Notes under the pieces: generated by a model
Database searches by the model: none
What the model saw: the letters and a program-made list of their open reading frames with translations, nothing else
Told to the model about the DNA's origin: nothing
Translations under genes and position numbers: made by a program
Assembly (NCBI GenBank): GCA_947034895.1
Contig: OX344765.1
Coordinates: 29,579,001-29,643,000, forward strand
DNA: 64,000 nt
From: Rhytidiadelphus loreus
Lineage: Eukaryota > Streptophyta > Bryopsida > Hypnales > Hylocomiaceae
Direction: 5' to 3'
Shown here: one piece after another, positions 1-13,077 of the stretch
Layout: the number at the start of each line of letters is the position of its first letter
Position numbering within the stretch: the first letter of the stretch is position 1

Positions 1-1262
1 TGGAAAGAACGATACCTATCCAACCTCAATCATTTTCTCAAGAATTTGCCAAGACTAACCACAAAACAAGAAGGTTCATAACTCTCACATTACTTGTCCA
101 AATGGAATGAATCAAATCTTTCCACATAGACAAAAATATAATCTATATGATTTTTTTTTCCAAATGAATTATTTCAAGTTTCTATGTGTTAATTTTTTCC
201 CCACCTTGCTTGTTTTGGGCTTATTGCACCATAACTTTTGTTCTTGGGCGCTAATTAAAATCAAAATTATATTCCCCAAAAGCTAATCAATTTTCCAACT
301 TTGAAAGAAGTTTTTTCCACACATTTGCATAGTAATCTAGTACAAATTTGTACAATTGATTTTGAAAAAAAAAAAAAAAATTTCAATTTTTTCTCACTAC
401 CCTAAAAAGTGGCAATTTTTCACGAGTCTGTCCAAAATATGCCTCAGTCCTTTATAGTTTAAGATCCCAAATCAAAACCAAATGGATAGTGGATAGTGAG
501 AGTAATATAACACTACCTTAATTAGTCCTTTTTGTGTCTTCTTAATTTGGTATTGGGGTGCTTCCAAATTTTTTTTTGAATTTAGAAAGTTTTACATGAC
601 AACTTCATAATTTTGGTCGCTACAATGTAATTTTTTGCAAATTTAAAGAAAATAAACTAAAAATAGACTGATTGGCAAAAATTTAGTCTTTTTATGGAGT
701 TAATACAGTTCATCTTAAAGTAAACCCCAATTTGTACGATGGGGGGATCATAGGAAGGCTTAACTAAGAATAGTACATTCAAACAGCAAAAATCAGACCC
801 CTATTGGAATGATTGCAAAGAATAAATCAGACCTCTATTGGCATGCTTCATGAAGTTTCAAATTGTATTTTTCTCAAACTCTAACTCTTGGTCCCTCATT
901 GCCTACATGTTTTTGCTCTTTGGACACACTTTACAATTAACTCTAATGACTTAACTTTTTTTGCACATCTTTAAACAAAAAAGTCAATCACAAAAAATGC
1001 TAAAATTAGGCAACCAGGGATTGGCATCGTATAACTTAATGGTATTGGATAATGCCACGTCATCTGCTGTTCTCCCAAACCTCTGTCCCCAATGGCCGTG
1101 CAGCCCACGAAAGGGTCAAATAGTCCAGCTGGATCCAACCTATTTATGAGAAACACGGACTATCTTTTCCACGTCATGATTTCCACCCGCATTTATTGGT
1201 AGAAAATTCATGAATCAGGACTCCCAGGCCAGGGGCTCTCTGTTAAATTTGGGGTGCACCCC
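1..1262. other. AT-rich non-coding stretch
   Basis: No gene is recognised. The stretch is AT-rich, with homopolymer A and T runs (for example near 365-390). It contains one dispersed repeat, listed separately. The short open frames around 960-1150 lie on both strands, resemble nothing known and are treated as chance. Confidence 0.6.
284..440 (+). repeat. Dispersed repeat, copy inverted at 9.8 kb
   Basis: This segment matches the reverse complement of 9778-9965. Shared blocks include TTTTTTCCACACATT, a CTAGTA(C/G) block and CCTAAAAAGTGGCAATTTTT. Identity looks moderate, with small indels in the A-rich part. Copy ends and target duplications were not found, so the element class is unknown. Confidence 0.6.
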
Positions 1263-1271
1263 AGAATTTGC

Positions 1272-1496
1272 GGCCAGGGTGAATTGACCCCCTCATTGCC
1301 CCTCCAGGGCAGACCCTGGAATTTTTTATTTGCAAGGCTTTATTTTATTTTTTAATTCTGAATTCATATTTGCAATCAGAGGCCCCAAATTACTTCAGGG
1401 AGATGCAAGAATTACCAAAAAATTGGCACAACATAGGGGGCTTTTTTTTCAAACCAACGTTGACCGGGGCAATGAGGGGGTCAATTCTCCCTGCGC
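1272..1496 (+). mobile_element. MULE-type MITE, copy 1 (225 bp)
   Basis: Imperfect terminal inverted repeats start GGCCAGGGTGAATTGACC on the left and GCGCAGGGAGAATTGACC on the right (reverse complement). The ends are flanked by near-identical 9-bp duplications, AGAATTTGC (1263-1271) and AAAATTTGC (1497-1505). A 9-bp duplication is the usual mark of Mutator-like transposition. There is no coding capacity. Two further copies lie at 13726-13951 and 16589-16814. The superfamily is inferred from duplication length and TIR layout, not from a transposase. Confidence 0.8.
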
Positions 1497-1826
1497 AAAA
1501 TTTGCCCCGCCAAGCATTACATGTGTTTTGGCTCTCGGGGAGGGCTGCGAGTTTCCAACTCGACCCCCCCGAGAACTACCGAAATCCGTTGTTCCCGGCC
1601 TGTGCTGACCTGGCCGAGAGATGGCCAGGTCAGTTTTTTCGAAAAAAACTAAAAAACTAAAAAAAAACTTTGTTTCTCATTTTAAGGACTTAAAATTATT
1701 ATTATTATTAATTTATTTTCAAAAATAAATAAATCTGACAGCGGCGTTCTTTCACTGCTGGGGGAACAGCGCCGAAAACGGCCCTCAAACGGCCCTCATA
1801 ATCCTGAAATCTCTTCTAATGTATCA
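1497..1826. other. Non-coding stretch with a GC-richer patch
   Basis: The first 150 bases are less AT-rich than the surroundings, followed by A/T runs and a short (ATT)n tract near 1697-1715. No gene or element ends were recognised. Confidence 0.4.
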
Positions 1827-2149
1827 CTTTAACTTTTGACTGCTTGGGATTTACAACTTGAAAGTTTTATCATTGGGAACACATTCAAATACAAGAAAAT
1901 TTAAATTTAGGCACTGGACAAAGAAAATAAACCACTTCAAAATCTAGCTAAAAAACAAAAATTAGTACTATGATTTGCTAAGTAAACACCTCTGTAATTT
2001 TTGTCTTTTATTGTCCTTTGGAAGTAAAATATTTTCTTTGTCCAATGTTTAAATTTGAGTTTTCTTGTACCTATTCGGAGTACTTTTGAATGCACTTCCT
2101 ATGAGGAAAAATTTCAAGTTCTAATTAAAAAGCAGTCAAAAGTTAAAGT
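1827..2149. repeat. Foldback (inverted-repeat) element, about 320 bp
   Basis: Two arms of roughly 110 bases are inverted copies around a loop of about 90 bases. The left arm (from CTTTAACTTTTGACTGCTT, 1827) pairs with the right arm ending AAGCAGTCAAAAGTTAAAG (to 2149). Both carry GGACAAAGAAAATA near the loop. The arms differ at several positions, so the element is not recent. A partial extra copy of the right arm, including CTTGTACCTATTC, lies at about 2711-2790. No clear target duplication was found. Confidence 0.65.
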
Positions 2150-5100
2150 TATATTTTATAATGCAAATTCCAAAGTGCATTGAAGATGACCTTATAACTA
2201 TTTTATTTGGACACTATTTTATAGCTAGTTTCATGAGTTTGGTAGTTAAGGTATGTGCATCCATAATTGCCACCTAAAATGTATAGAGGGCATGCATTTC
2301 AAGTTATGATTAAAGGTACACATATCTTTAGGCATCCTTAATGCCCTAAAGGTATTTAGGCCTGGTAAAAGCATTACTAGCTTTTGATTGGTATATAATT
2401 AAAATTTGAGAGTATATACTATCATTGGAAGTCCATTGCAAACTACTTAAATTAGACATATGTAAGAATATTTCAATTTGGACTTTGGATAACCAAACTA
2501 ACCTTCATTGAAAGTAAGATGAAAGACAAAAAAAATAGAGGGCTTTGCAAATCATGCCTAGGAAAAGAAAATCATTCAAATGGCCCTAGAGAATTGTCAA
2601 GATATGATTTTCCTTTCTTATGCATGATTTACCAAGGCTTCTATAATTTATGCTTTTTTAGTTTACTTTCAATGGGGAATAGATTGGTTATTCAAAGTCC
2701 AAATTGGAATAGTCTTGTACCTATTCAAAGTACTTTTGGATGCACTTCAAATAATAGTAATTTCAATTTTTAATTATAAACTAACAAAAAATAAAAATAT
2801 ATATTTACAAGGCTAGTATGCTAGTGCCATTGAGGATACATTTAGATTGAAATATGTTGGAAACCTACTTTGGATCTTTTCCAAAAATCCAATTTTTGAT
2901 TGCTATAAATATCAAATAGAATTTTCTGTTTCATTTTTGTTTTGGGCAATTCAAAAAGAGATCTTCATTAGATTCACATAGATTTTTTCATCCATGTCCA
3001 TAGATGAAACATCAAAATGTGGATGTAAATTTTTTAATTCATTATAAGCATGCACATTCATCCATATAAGCAATACCAACTCAAATGTCATAGCAATTGA
3101 GCGGTTGCATCCATAAGAAAATAAGAAAATTTTCACCAAATATTTCACCAAATGTATTTTGTATTTATTTTGAACTAATTATTGCTCAAAATAAAAACCA
3201 TTTTATTGGATAGGTTTGTCATACAAAAAGAAGATATGATTGCATGTACATTTGAATGAAAATTTGATCAAAAGGAATACAATTTTTTTGAGAAAATATT
3301 TGGATATGTATTCCTCCTTTCTCTATGAATGAAATCATTAGATTGCTATAAGTCTTGGTTTGGAATTATACTTTTTAGATGAACAAGTGAAGTATTATCT
3401 ACATTTTGCATGTTTCATTCATGTTTATGGATTTAAGGCACAATCCTAGTATATAGGACCCTCACAATTCAAAAAATGAATCCTTCACAAATATAGGATA
3501 GTAAGTAATTAAATACATATTAATAAGACTTCAACTTGTGTAAATAGGAAGAGCCTTGATAAGAGATAATTAGGTTTCTACTGCAAATTCTAATCCTCCA
3601 TAGGAGCTTTAGCTTACACAAACAAATTAATGACCCTTCACAAAAGTGAACTCTCTAGTAGGATTGGTTCTATTTTGTAGGTAGAAATTTTCAAAATAAA
3701 CAAGTTAATTAAAGGCATGTAAAGAAACATAAGTGAAGTTGCTCTACACATACATATGCTAATTTCTTGCCAAAAAGAAAATACCAACTTCAATTCCTAA
3801 AATCAAGTAGTCATTCCTATTAGACTTTTAGACTTTGTTCTTTCAACTAGTCAGGCCCCATCAACATCAATTTCTTGCAATATTAAAAAATGTTCAATGG
3901 GGTGATATTTGCATTGTAAGAAAAGAACCTTCTTAGAGTATCTTCCATTTCGAATCATCTAGATGTACAAGTAACAACCAATTGTATCCCTTGGTTAAGG
4001 GAACCCTTAAGAGATCACAAATCATTCTTAGGGATTAATTACAAATATTTACTTTGTAGGTTTTAAAGTTCTAAATTATAGTAAGATTTGTAATAAGAAA
4101 CAAATTTTTTTAATTCAATACAAAGAAAAGACTTCATTTCTAGGTGCTTTAAACAACCTTGAGGCTCTGATTTGTCAAGAATGAATTTATTTAAATAGAA
4201 ATGAGGTTGGCCAATATAAATAAAAGTCATTTCATCATGTGGATAATGAAATTTGAATGTGAGTTCAAGTTGAGCTCACAAGTCAATCATGAATGAACAA
4301 CATATCCTTAATACAAATTTGTTAAAAAGAAGAAGTTATTTCTCTATGTGAGTGACTCTTCTCATAGATTTGCTCTTTGAATGTAAATGATACAAAATCA
4401 AACTTAGTTTTGGAGCACAAGAGTAAGTTAATCCATAAGCATTCAACTATTCACTAGATGGATGATGAATGTTGTGAAAAAAATACTTTATCCAATTAAT
4501 ATTGATTGAAGACGTTCCAAAAATGAAGTTATATGTAATATAAATGGAAAGAGGAAAGAATGATCTACATCTAAATTAATCTATGATATAGATGTGTTGA
4601 AGACTTTTCAATTATTTGTTATAAATTTTCAACAACAATTAGCAAACATAAAATAATTGATTAACTCAAACGGGTTAGCAACCACTACAACAAACATATT
4701 ACCACCTACGATCACATACACAATGACACTTTCCTTCTTCAATACTTCACTAATTAAAAGATGAAAAAACAATATCCAATACAAAGATATGAACCTTGGA
4801 CCATTGAAATGCTAATCTTTCGTCATTCGTAGTTACACACGATAACGATCCTAACACTACTAGGACATCTAGCTACCATACAATAGTAAAAAAATATATA
4901 CCACCTCAACTTCCCCCCTACCCTATCATTAGATAGTATAGAATCTCCTTCCTAACCAAGTTATGTAGTCTTGGCGTCACTCACTCTTTTCTTAGAGGCA
5001 TTATGTGGAACACAAGATATATGAACTTTTAATTTATGCCAACGTCAAAAATAGATTATGATTTTATTTTCTTATATATTTTCAATATTGATCTTACTAT

Positions 5101-7118
5101 CTTTAAGTAGATATTTTAGGGATTAAATCAATTGGAGGTGATTAATATTTTATTCAAAAAATATATAATTTTTTAAGAAAATATTAGACAATATGTTTTC
5201 CTACTTTTAATGAATGAAGTGCTGATTGGTTACACATTCTAAGAACTAAGGTAGATGACCCTGTTCCAACCATTTAAGCAAATTAGTGTAGTTCCAGTAT
5301 GCATTTCGTGAGGAGAAAAATCCCCCATGTAGAGAAATAGATTTGAAGAGAGTTCCAATTTTATTTCCTTATTTCCCTTCAAAAACAAAGTAATTATGAA
5401 TTTTTTTTGTAAAAATTATTTTCAATCCATTTTTGTTATACAGGATACTGCATTTTCATCCATAGATTGATTACAAAATTGCCTATGTTTCAAAGTAGGT
5501 GATAATTGTGGCTTCAAATGTACATATTGTGATCATTGTATAAATTTAATGTACACCTTCCCAACATTTGTGTTGCATGAGTTGTCACCTAACCACATGA
5601 GTTGTCACAAGTGATCGGAAATAAAGCAATCTGACTAGTGAAGATAGGTTAGTGATTGGAAAGAGGTTGGCTACCTTATATCACTCTTTTTGAATGAATG
5701 TACACCCTTTTGGGTGTATAATTTATGTGTCATCCTCATTTTTCACGTTTCATCCATATAAATTGGACCAACCTAATTCCATTCACTACCCCATTCCGTC
5801 CCTTACTTTAAGCCCCAATTAAGTCCACAAAAACATCTAAATCCATTCATTTTTCTAACAAAATTAACGAATTAATGCCAACAAGAGGTAATGTGTCAAT
5901 CCTTTATTAGTGAATACGTAAGGCGGTTATGGGTTGTGTATGGGACATTTATGACTCCACTCTATGGGCAATTTTGTAATTTTAGGACAAATCATTTTAA
6001 AAATTCACAAAAATTACAATTCTAATTGAAAATTTATAATTCTACCTTGGATTTGATTTGTGAAACAAGCGAACACCTCTAAAAAATATGTGCCCCTCTT
6101 CGAGTTGTCCCCAAGATATTCAGATTGCAAATTAGGGTGGTAATAGGCTTGTCTACCTTAAATAGTAGAGCTCCTTTAACTCAATAGGTTGAGGACCACT
6201 TGACACAATTACTTTAACCCTTAAACAACGAGCCAATCACCGTGGAAATTAGCTATTTTGGAACCGTGTGAATTGTTGACTTAAAAAAATGCAAAAATGC
6301 TCATTGGAAGTCAAACTACTGTAGATGACCTTCCCTTTTATCAAAAAATTTGGAGGACGAATAGTTTCACTTCTGTCTCACATGGAGAGATTCTTTGTCA
6401 TTCATTGGCTAAAAAACGTCCTTTGCATTGTTTATGGGTTAAAGATGTTCTTTGCATTAGATAGGGTCTGTACTCCGTACTACATAGGAAGTTGCCACAA
6501 CAACACACATGCCACATCTTGAGGCCAAGAAGCTTGTTCAAAATAATACTTTACCTTTTTTGGACAAGATGTAGGTCCATCACAATTTGCTTGGCCGGCT
6601 TTCATATAGTGCTATTACTTATTTTATTCCTAAAGCCATGATTGCTCGAACCTATTGATTTAAAGAGGTTTATTGACTTATGGAGGGTGTACTGAGAGGA
6701 GTTCTATTGTATAAACATCACTCTATAACATTCAACAAGCATGTACTGTCACTACTGTACCTAAGATCTCCAATAAATGATGTGAAATATTCTACATTTT
6801 TTTTTGTTTTGAAACAAATGAAAAGTATTCTACATTTTGAGTACCCAATTGAACACATGGAACCTCAGTGTGTGATGAGCAGGGTGCATGAAGGAAAGGC
6901 AGTGGGCATGAATGCTTTCTGCTAAGTTACTGCCGAAAGCAAAAGAGAAAAAATTCCCTGGAGTGGGTTAAATGAGACCGAGTCAGAGGATGCCTCTGTG
7001 GCTTGAATCAATGTCATGTGCCACACCTGAACAAGCCAGGTCAGCAGATCCCTGAATTTCCAAACCTGCATGATCTGCCTACCGACGTGAGGACATTTTT
7101 TTTGGACACAAATATAAA
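2150..7118. other. AT-rich intergenic DNA
   Basis: No coding region is recognised over about 5 kb. It holds a partial copy of the preceding foldback arm (about 2711-2790) and a small hairpin, TACACCC-TTTT-GGGTGTA, near 5701-5718. A segment with slightly higher GC runs from about 6860 to 7090. Open frames of 65-81 codons in this stretch show no recognisable similarity. Confidence 0.55.
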
Positions 7119-7435
7119 AGGACCCATTACTTACTGAAGGAGAGCCTCAAAACACTTTTCATGTGCAGACTTGGTCAAACTTCGTAAGATTTCTACATTA
7201 AAACATAGATTTCGAAAATTTGATATTTTTCACATGTAGTAACACATGTCTAAAACTAAATCTCATTTTAACATAATTAAAAAAGAGGACCCTTTTATTG
7301 AAGGAAAGCCTCAAAGGACATTTTATGTTTAGATTTGGTCGAACTTCACAAGATTTCTACATTAAAACATAGATTTCAAAAAATTGATATTTTTCACATG
7401 TAGTAACATATGTCTAAAATTTAATCTCATTTTTT
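7119..7435. repeat. Tandem duplication, two units of about 165 bp
   Basis: The blocks GACCC..., GAAGG(A)(G/A)AGCCTCAAA and AGATTTCTACATTAAAACAT recur with an offset of about 167 bases. Unit 1 starts near 7119 and unit 2 near 7286. The copies differ by scattered substitutions and small indels. No coding potential is seen. Confidence 0.7.
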
Positions 7436-7988
7436 TAATAATTAAGAACATCAAGTTAAATTTTATATGATTTATAAAATAAATTTTCATATAAAAATCA
7501 TAGTAATTACAAAACCGTTTTGAATAGTATAAATTTTTTAAGAAAAATGGAAATAATAGTGAAAAAACATCATGGTGTAATTGATGTACTCCTTGAGATT
7601 ACACCAAGAGAAATTTGATAGAAAAAGTTCAAAAGTAGTGTATTTTTTAGCTTTCAAGATACTTGAAAGTGTCACAAAAATTACAATTTTAACAATTTTG
7701 AAAAAGAAAATCACTAGGAGGAAAAAATAGATTTGGGGACACTATTAGAAATCCATGTTTTACATGACGGATTTTAGGTGATGTCTATTGTGACAACCCA
7801 TGTTTTTATGTCAACTATAATATTCAAGGAAACATCTTCTATTTGCACTTATTGCAATAACTTCTTGGGTCTTTGTCTCTCCTTAGCACTCAGGTTAGAG
7901 CTCACCTCATCTTGCCCATGTTCACATAAACAATATTGAAAACCTCATATGTTGACTCCAATTCATGCATAAACTAATCATTACATTA

Positions 7989-8377
7989 GAGAAAAAATGA
8001 GGCCTCCAGAGGGCTACTCTGGAGTGACCAAACAAGGCTATTGTTTTCAAAGTAGTCCCTGGCCGGAATTTAGTTGCAGAGGAAAGTCACCTTGGGTGAA
8101 TATCGCTAGAGTAGTCAACCCCGGCAACTAAATTATTTAATTTTAATTTTAATTTTTAATTTTTAATTTTTAATTTTTTTTACAACTAATTTTTTATTTT
8201 ATTTTTTTGAGAAAAAAGAAATGTAAAATTGGGTTTCTGTACCACTGGCAACATTGAAAATTGTAGGTTTGAGGTGGGTGATTTTAGGGGGAAAAAAACT
8301 TATTTTGCCAAGAAAAAAAGATGGGAGGGTAGTTCAGCTGCTTCTGGAGCAGCCCTTCAGAGGCCTCATTTTTTCTC
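7989..8377. mobile_element. TA-flanked MITE (Tc1/mariner-like), 389 bp
   Basis: The left end GAGAAAAAATGAGGCCTC and the reverse complement of the right end match over 18 bases, then continue as a weaker inverted repeat (GAGGGCTACTC against AAGGGCTGCTC). Each end abuts a TA dinucleotide, as expected for Tc1/mariner or Stowaway-type insertion. The interior is non-coding, with a (TTTAATT)n run at about 8136-8180. The superfamily is inferred from TSD and TIR only. Confidence 0.65.
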
Positions 8378-9173
8378 TAATGCATGATTTGAGGGGCCTT
8401 TAGGAGATTGCAAGTTCCCCATAGTTCTTGGATTAGGACTGTTGTTGAATCAACAATCTAACGTGGCAGAAAGACTACCATGTCGGATAATATTTATTAA
8501 TTAGTTTAGGGTTTTTAAAATATTTAATTTATTTTTTGAATTTTGAATTTTTTGAATTTCATTATTATTATTAAATAATCTGATTGTTTGGCAATGGTTC
8601 GCAACATGGGGAACAAAGCTGGAACAATCTCTTAGAGACCTCAAATCACACTTTATGATTGAGGGTGTTAAAATTAAAAGTTGAAAGTATTTTGCACTTT
8701 AGAGATCATGTTTTCTATTGGTTCAAAAACAATCCACCTATATTATTGACCCTCATGGACCTCCACTTATATTTTACAATGTAGATTTTCAAAATTTCTC
8801 TTTGCAAATATTTTGTAGCTCAAAGAGGTTTAATGTATGTGCATCCAAAACAACCACATCAAAATAAAGAAGGTACTCATTTCAAGTGACAATTCAAGGT
8901 GCATATACCTTGGTGTGTTTCACCTCAAAAAATTGGTTCTCTAGTTCAAGAAGATCCTAAAATAATGGATTCAATCAAAAAATAAAATAAACATCTTAAA
9001 GTATATTATATTACAATCTCACATTTTAGAGGTAAATGAGACAAGAGAATCAGTAAGGAAAATAAACCTAAAAGTTTTATTTTTTAAATTCTCCTAATTA
9101 TTATTTTTGATGGAATGTAGGTTAAGAGAAGTTGCAACTATACACTTGTTGATTTCCAAAACCACTATTAGCT
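8378..9173. other. AT-rich non-coding stretch
   Basis: No gene or element boundaries were recognised. It contains short A/T-rich low-complexity patches near 8500-8580. Confidence 0.5.
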
Positions 9174-9745
9174 TTAACCCTGGAGCGCTCTGACATCCAT
9201 TTTTTGGACGATGTACAAACTGAAATTTAGTTTTCTTTCTCATTACAATTTGGATGAAAGTCATCTAATTTGTGGTGATACTTCATCAAGTTTTTGTCCT
9301 ATCTAATGGTTGGATTTGGTGTTATTAGAGTTCATATTTTTCTAAAATTATAAATGTGAAAGTTTATCAAGCCAAAAATTGCATTGATTTTAGTTCAAAA
9401 CTGGGTTTGCAAAACTAAGGTCATAGATTTTAAGGACACAAAAATTTCAAAAAATCACCATATGAAGAGAACCTCATTTGGAATCCATTCCAACAAGTTT
9501 TACTCAAAAAATGATAATAGTTTGCTTGTAATTGAATTTAGAAGATATTCTGAATTTTTCTTTTCAAAATTTATAAAAAAATATTGATGGTAGCATAGGT
9601 GAATCTAACTGCACAAATGGAATCTAAAATTCATAATCTACAACTTTTAATTGTATATCAAGTCCAAAATATTCTTCCAAATAGTACTTTATAATGATTT
9701 TTTCCTAGTCAATTCTAGAGATGGATCCAGACGTTCTAGGGTTAA
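9174..9745. mobile_element. TTAA-flanked TIR element 1 (572 bp)
   Basis: The element is bounded by TTAA on both sides. The inward ends are related inverted repeats, CCCTGGAGCGCTCTG on the left and CCCTAGAACGTCTGGATC on the right (reverse complement). TTAA target duplication with CCC-starting TIRs is the signature of piggyBac-type elements. No transposase is present. A 67-codon open frame inside shows no similarity. Three related elements are at 36196, 41150 and 59410. Confidence 0.6.
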
Positions 9746-9777
9746 CTCCTAAAAGATGGAGGCACATTTTGAGTAGA

Positions 9778-9965
9778 AATTGTAAAAAATTGCCACTTTT
9801 TAGGGCAATGAGAAAAAAATGAAAAGAAAGTGTTTTTTTCAAAATTCAACCGTACAAGTTTTCTACTAGACTACTATGGGAATGTGTGGAAAAAATTCAG
9901 AAACTTTGACCACACGGATTTAAAGGTTATAACATTTGAAGCTAGAAGATTTTTTTTTATCCTTG
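9778..9965 (-). repeat. Dispersed repeat, inverted copy of 284-440
   Basis: The reverse complement carries CCTAAAAAGTGGCAATTTTT, a CTAGTAG block and TTTTTTCCACACATTCCC in the same order as at 284-440. Ends are undefined. Confidence 0.6.
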
Positions 9966-10899
9966 CTTGACAAGACTAGCAACTTTTAACTCCTTTTAGA
10001 GTGAGAGATTTTTACACTGTACATGATTATTTTTTTGACATTTGCATCTTGTATCATGCAAGTTACATACCTACCAAATTTCATAAGTAAAGGAGGGATT
10101 TTGCAATATCTGCTTGACGTTGCATGAGTTGTTAGAAAAGTTAAAGGCAACACAACTTTTGATCTGGGCACATAATTGGAAAAAAAAAATTAAATTAGAG
10201 CATTTTTTGCTTCTAAGGTGTTTGTTGAGAGGGACCCTAGTGGCACAAGTAGTTGAATAAATATCCTATCCTTTCAACATTGAAAATTCATATAATATTG
10301 TGTGACAAAAAATTACAAAACCACTAAAGGTGAATTTTCTTCAAGGAGTCTATTCAACCCTCAAGAGAAATCCATTACTTGAGAGAAGTCTAATGCTAAC
10401 AAAGTTGGTACTTGTATTTAAGGCCTTGAAATCTAAATGAGAGTTCACCCTTTTTAAAAATCTACAGTTCTAGAGAACCTAAGACAATCTTATGTTTGAA
10501 TACACTCTCATTGCAAATACCCTCACTATAAATGCCCTAGAAGATTCTCATAAAAAATGGACACCCTTAAAGCACAAAATGTCTCAACTTTCATTGATTG
10601 CTTCCAAAAAACTCAATCTTCACCTCATTGGTTGCATGTGAAAAGTTGTAGGTGTTTTTTAAGTCCCGAAAGTCTTCATTTAAGGCTACTTCTTAGATAT
10701 AGGAGAACAAAAAATGTCGTTTTTATAGGGGTTTGCCTTATTACAAGTCAAATAGTTTGAATGTGAGACAAGTGTGATGCATGGAAGGATTGAGTGTGGC
10801 AAGTGTGCAAGGATATTCCAAAACACCATCAAAGAGACATTCCGATTACATAGGTGTGAGATGTTCATTAGACCTTTGAGATAGTGGGACCAGAAAAAA
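9966..10899. other. AT-rich non-coding stretch
   Basis: No gene is recognised. Short open frames at 10557-10760 (+) and 10686-10868 (-) overlap on opposite strands and have no recognisable motif. Confidence 0.5.
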
Positions 10900-11667
10900 G
10901 TGTTGCATTTTAGGTGTTTCTACCTTATGGCTGTCTCCCAAGCAGTCGGAATACTGACTTAGGGGGGTCGGAGCGGTAGTCGTAGAGAAAGTGGCGGTTT
11001 AGGGTGCACTTCCCTTCCCCCTCACTGCCTTGTGCAATACGCCAGCCTCACCTCGCGCTTTCAAACGGAGGAGCTGCCTCTGCGAATCTCCTGGGGCCGT
11101 GCGTCCCTGACTTGTCCTCTTTCGTTCTATCGTAGACTAGAATTCCTGGATCAGGATTCCGGAGTACAAATTCTCATCATCCCCTTCGACCCCACAATTG
11201 GACAGGGTCTCATGAGGTTCTTGCACCCTTGGTCAATCTGTGTTCCCCGCCGCAGATTCGTCACTCTTTCGTTTCGACATGGAATGGTGTGTAAGTTATC
11301 CCATTGTCATATTCCCCTCATCACTCACCTCCTTTTTCGTGCACGAAGCGCGGTTGGCGACAAACCCTAAAGAGGTAAGAGGTTAATTAGGAGTCATTCG
11401 TACAGTACCAACACAATGCCATGATGCGGCTGTCGCGATGCTGAGAGGGAAACTGATTTTATGGTACATTATTGCCGCATTATGCTCTGTGGACACAGTT
11501 TAGATCCGAGGTTGTGAGGAGCGGGAGTTGTCACTCGGAGGAATATACTTCCTTGATGATTTTCTCCGTGTTCGGAGGTGAGGGGGGGAATGAATGGGGA
11601 AGTCGGAACTTCTTCTGTGCCTGTGCAATTGGGTTTTATGAATTGGTTTCCGAAGCGTGTTCGTGCG

Positions 11668-11905
11668 CATATGTTCAGCGGAAATGGTTGTTTGGTAATG
11701 TGTGCATCAAATGCAGATGGTGTGGCATCACGAATGAAAACAGTAATTGGGATATGCACAAAATTTACATGCGAAGGTTGTAGCAACAAATTCTCTGACT
11801 ACACTGTAATGGTTCAAAATTCCATGTGTCTGAAAGAAAGCGTAGCTTCTGGACTCTTAATTCCAACGGCTTGTGTATGTGTACTTAAAACAATACCGTT
11901 CTTGA
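11668..11905 (+). repeat. Diverged direct repeat, copy 1
   Basis: Shares CATATGTTCAGC, TGTTTGG(T/C)AATGTGT, GCTTCTGGACTCTTAATT and the blocks between them, in the same order, with 12478-12700. Substitutions and indels are frequent. A stop-free frame runs through this copy but is broken in the other. Confidence 0.6.
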
Positions 11906-12477
11906 TCAACCCACATTTACATGGTCCAGGATTCGGGTTTGAGCAGGAGGTGATCTCCAGGAACTGCTTTGCGTTTTGTGGTTACCGTTTGCACATCTGG
12001 AGTATTGTAAGCATAATTGCATCCACGGTGAATGCTTTGAAACTGAAATGAGCATGTCCACTTGACAATTTGGGAGGTGACACTAAAGCTATGAACTTGT
12101 TTCCCATCTCACCTACTTGGAACGTCAACTTCATTACATTGGCTCATATTCACGGCATTGCCTTGAAAACCTGAATTTGTTGCGGGCCTAGTTTTAAAGA
12201 GCGTTGTGCAGCTGAGTGTCACAATTTGGCCACTCTGAATTGTCCTGATACAGCAAAATTGAAGTTTGGTAATAGCATTCGCTTGAATTGAACATCAAGT
12301 CTCTCATATTGTTCATCATTTCTAAGGTGACTTTGATCATTGCTCGACATGATTAATACTGCACGGAGTCGTTTAAGTTTCTATTTTGAATATTGTGATT
12401 GATTTCAACCTTGTTCTCTTTCAACAACCATTCCTCGAGGTTTGAAAGTGACTATCGATTTCTGATCCTTGCACACT

Positions 12478-12700
12478 ACATATGTTCAGCAGAAAAGTTG
12501 AATGTTTGGCAATGTGTTCATATATATTATATGGAGATGGTCTGACTTCACAAACTAGTTCAGACAAAGCGCAGAAAGAAATGTTGTGACTGCTATGTAA
12601 AGGTCCAGAATGCCCAATAACTACAGATTTATATCGGAGAGATTCGTAGCTCCTGGACTCTTAATTTTAAAGTCTTTCCCAATGTGTCCTTGCAATCAAA
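12478..12700 (+). repeat. Diverged direct repeat, copy 2
   Basis: Second copy of the 11668-11905 segment, with ATATGTTCAGCAGAAA at its left and GCTCCTGGACTCTTAATT at its right. Its reading frames are broken. Confidence 0.6.
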
Positions 12701-13077
12701 ACCCTTCGTAACGTACATTCAGTTGGGGTTACCACAAAGCTGGATACGTAGACAGTTCATTGTGTTTAATTGAGGGTAAGGCCAGCAATCGCAATATGGT
12801 TCATCAAATGGTTTGAATGTACTGGTTAGAGGAAAATGAGAGTCTTGTGGCACTGGATTCAGTAATTAATGGAGTGATGGGTTGTCTGACAGTGATGAAA
12901 AGATGTGAATATGTGATGCAGTGAGATGCCCATGCTAACTTATTAAGGTAAGCTTACTGTAAGGACAATTCAACATTGGTGCAGGCACAGGGCTGCCAAG
13001 CAAGTTATGTTAGAAAAAGAATCTGCTTTCTCTTAAGGTTGTTGCTCTGGCTGGCTTAGATTCAACATCACACCTCA

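Larger units (their letters stand above)
10900..13060 (+). other. Less AT-rich island, possible old gene or leader, product unknown
   Basis: Base composition is clearly less AT-rich than the flanks, most strongly at 10960-11700. Open frames of 112 codons (11032-11370) and 157 codons (11578-12051) exist, but I recognise no domain. A good splice-donor-like GTGTAAGT lies near 11288, after ATGGAATGG. Two diverged copies of one segment lie 0.8 kb apart (11668-11905 and 12478-12700), and the copies do not share an open frame. This could be the leader and first exons of a gene, a decayed gene, or a non-coding transcript. Sequence alone does not decide. Confidence 0.35.

Noticed and set aside
1330..1660. 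Two overlapping plus-strand open frames of over 90 codons
   Set aside because: They lie mostly within the MULE-type MITE and its flank; similar frames in the other MITE copies are only by-products of the shared DNA.
4685..4705. CACTACAACAAAC near 4685 as a CACTA terminus
   Set aside because: The only complementary string (TTTGTTGTAGTG near 20985) is 16 kb away without supporting duplication.
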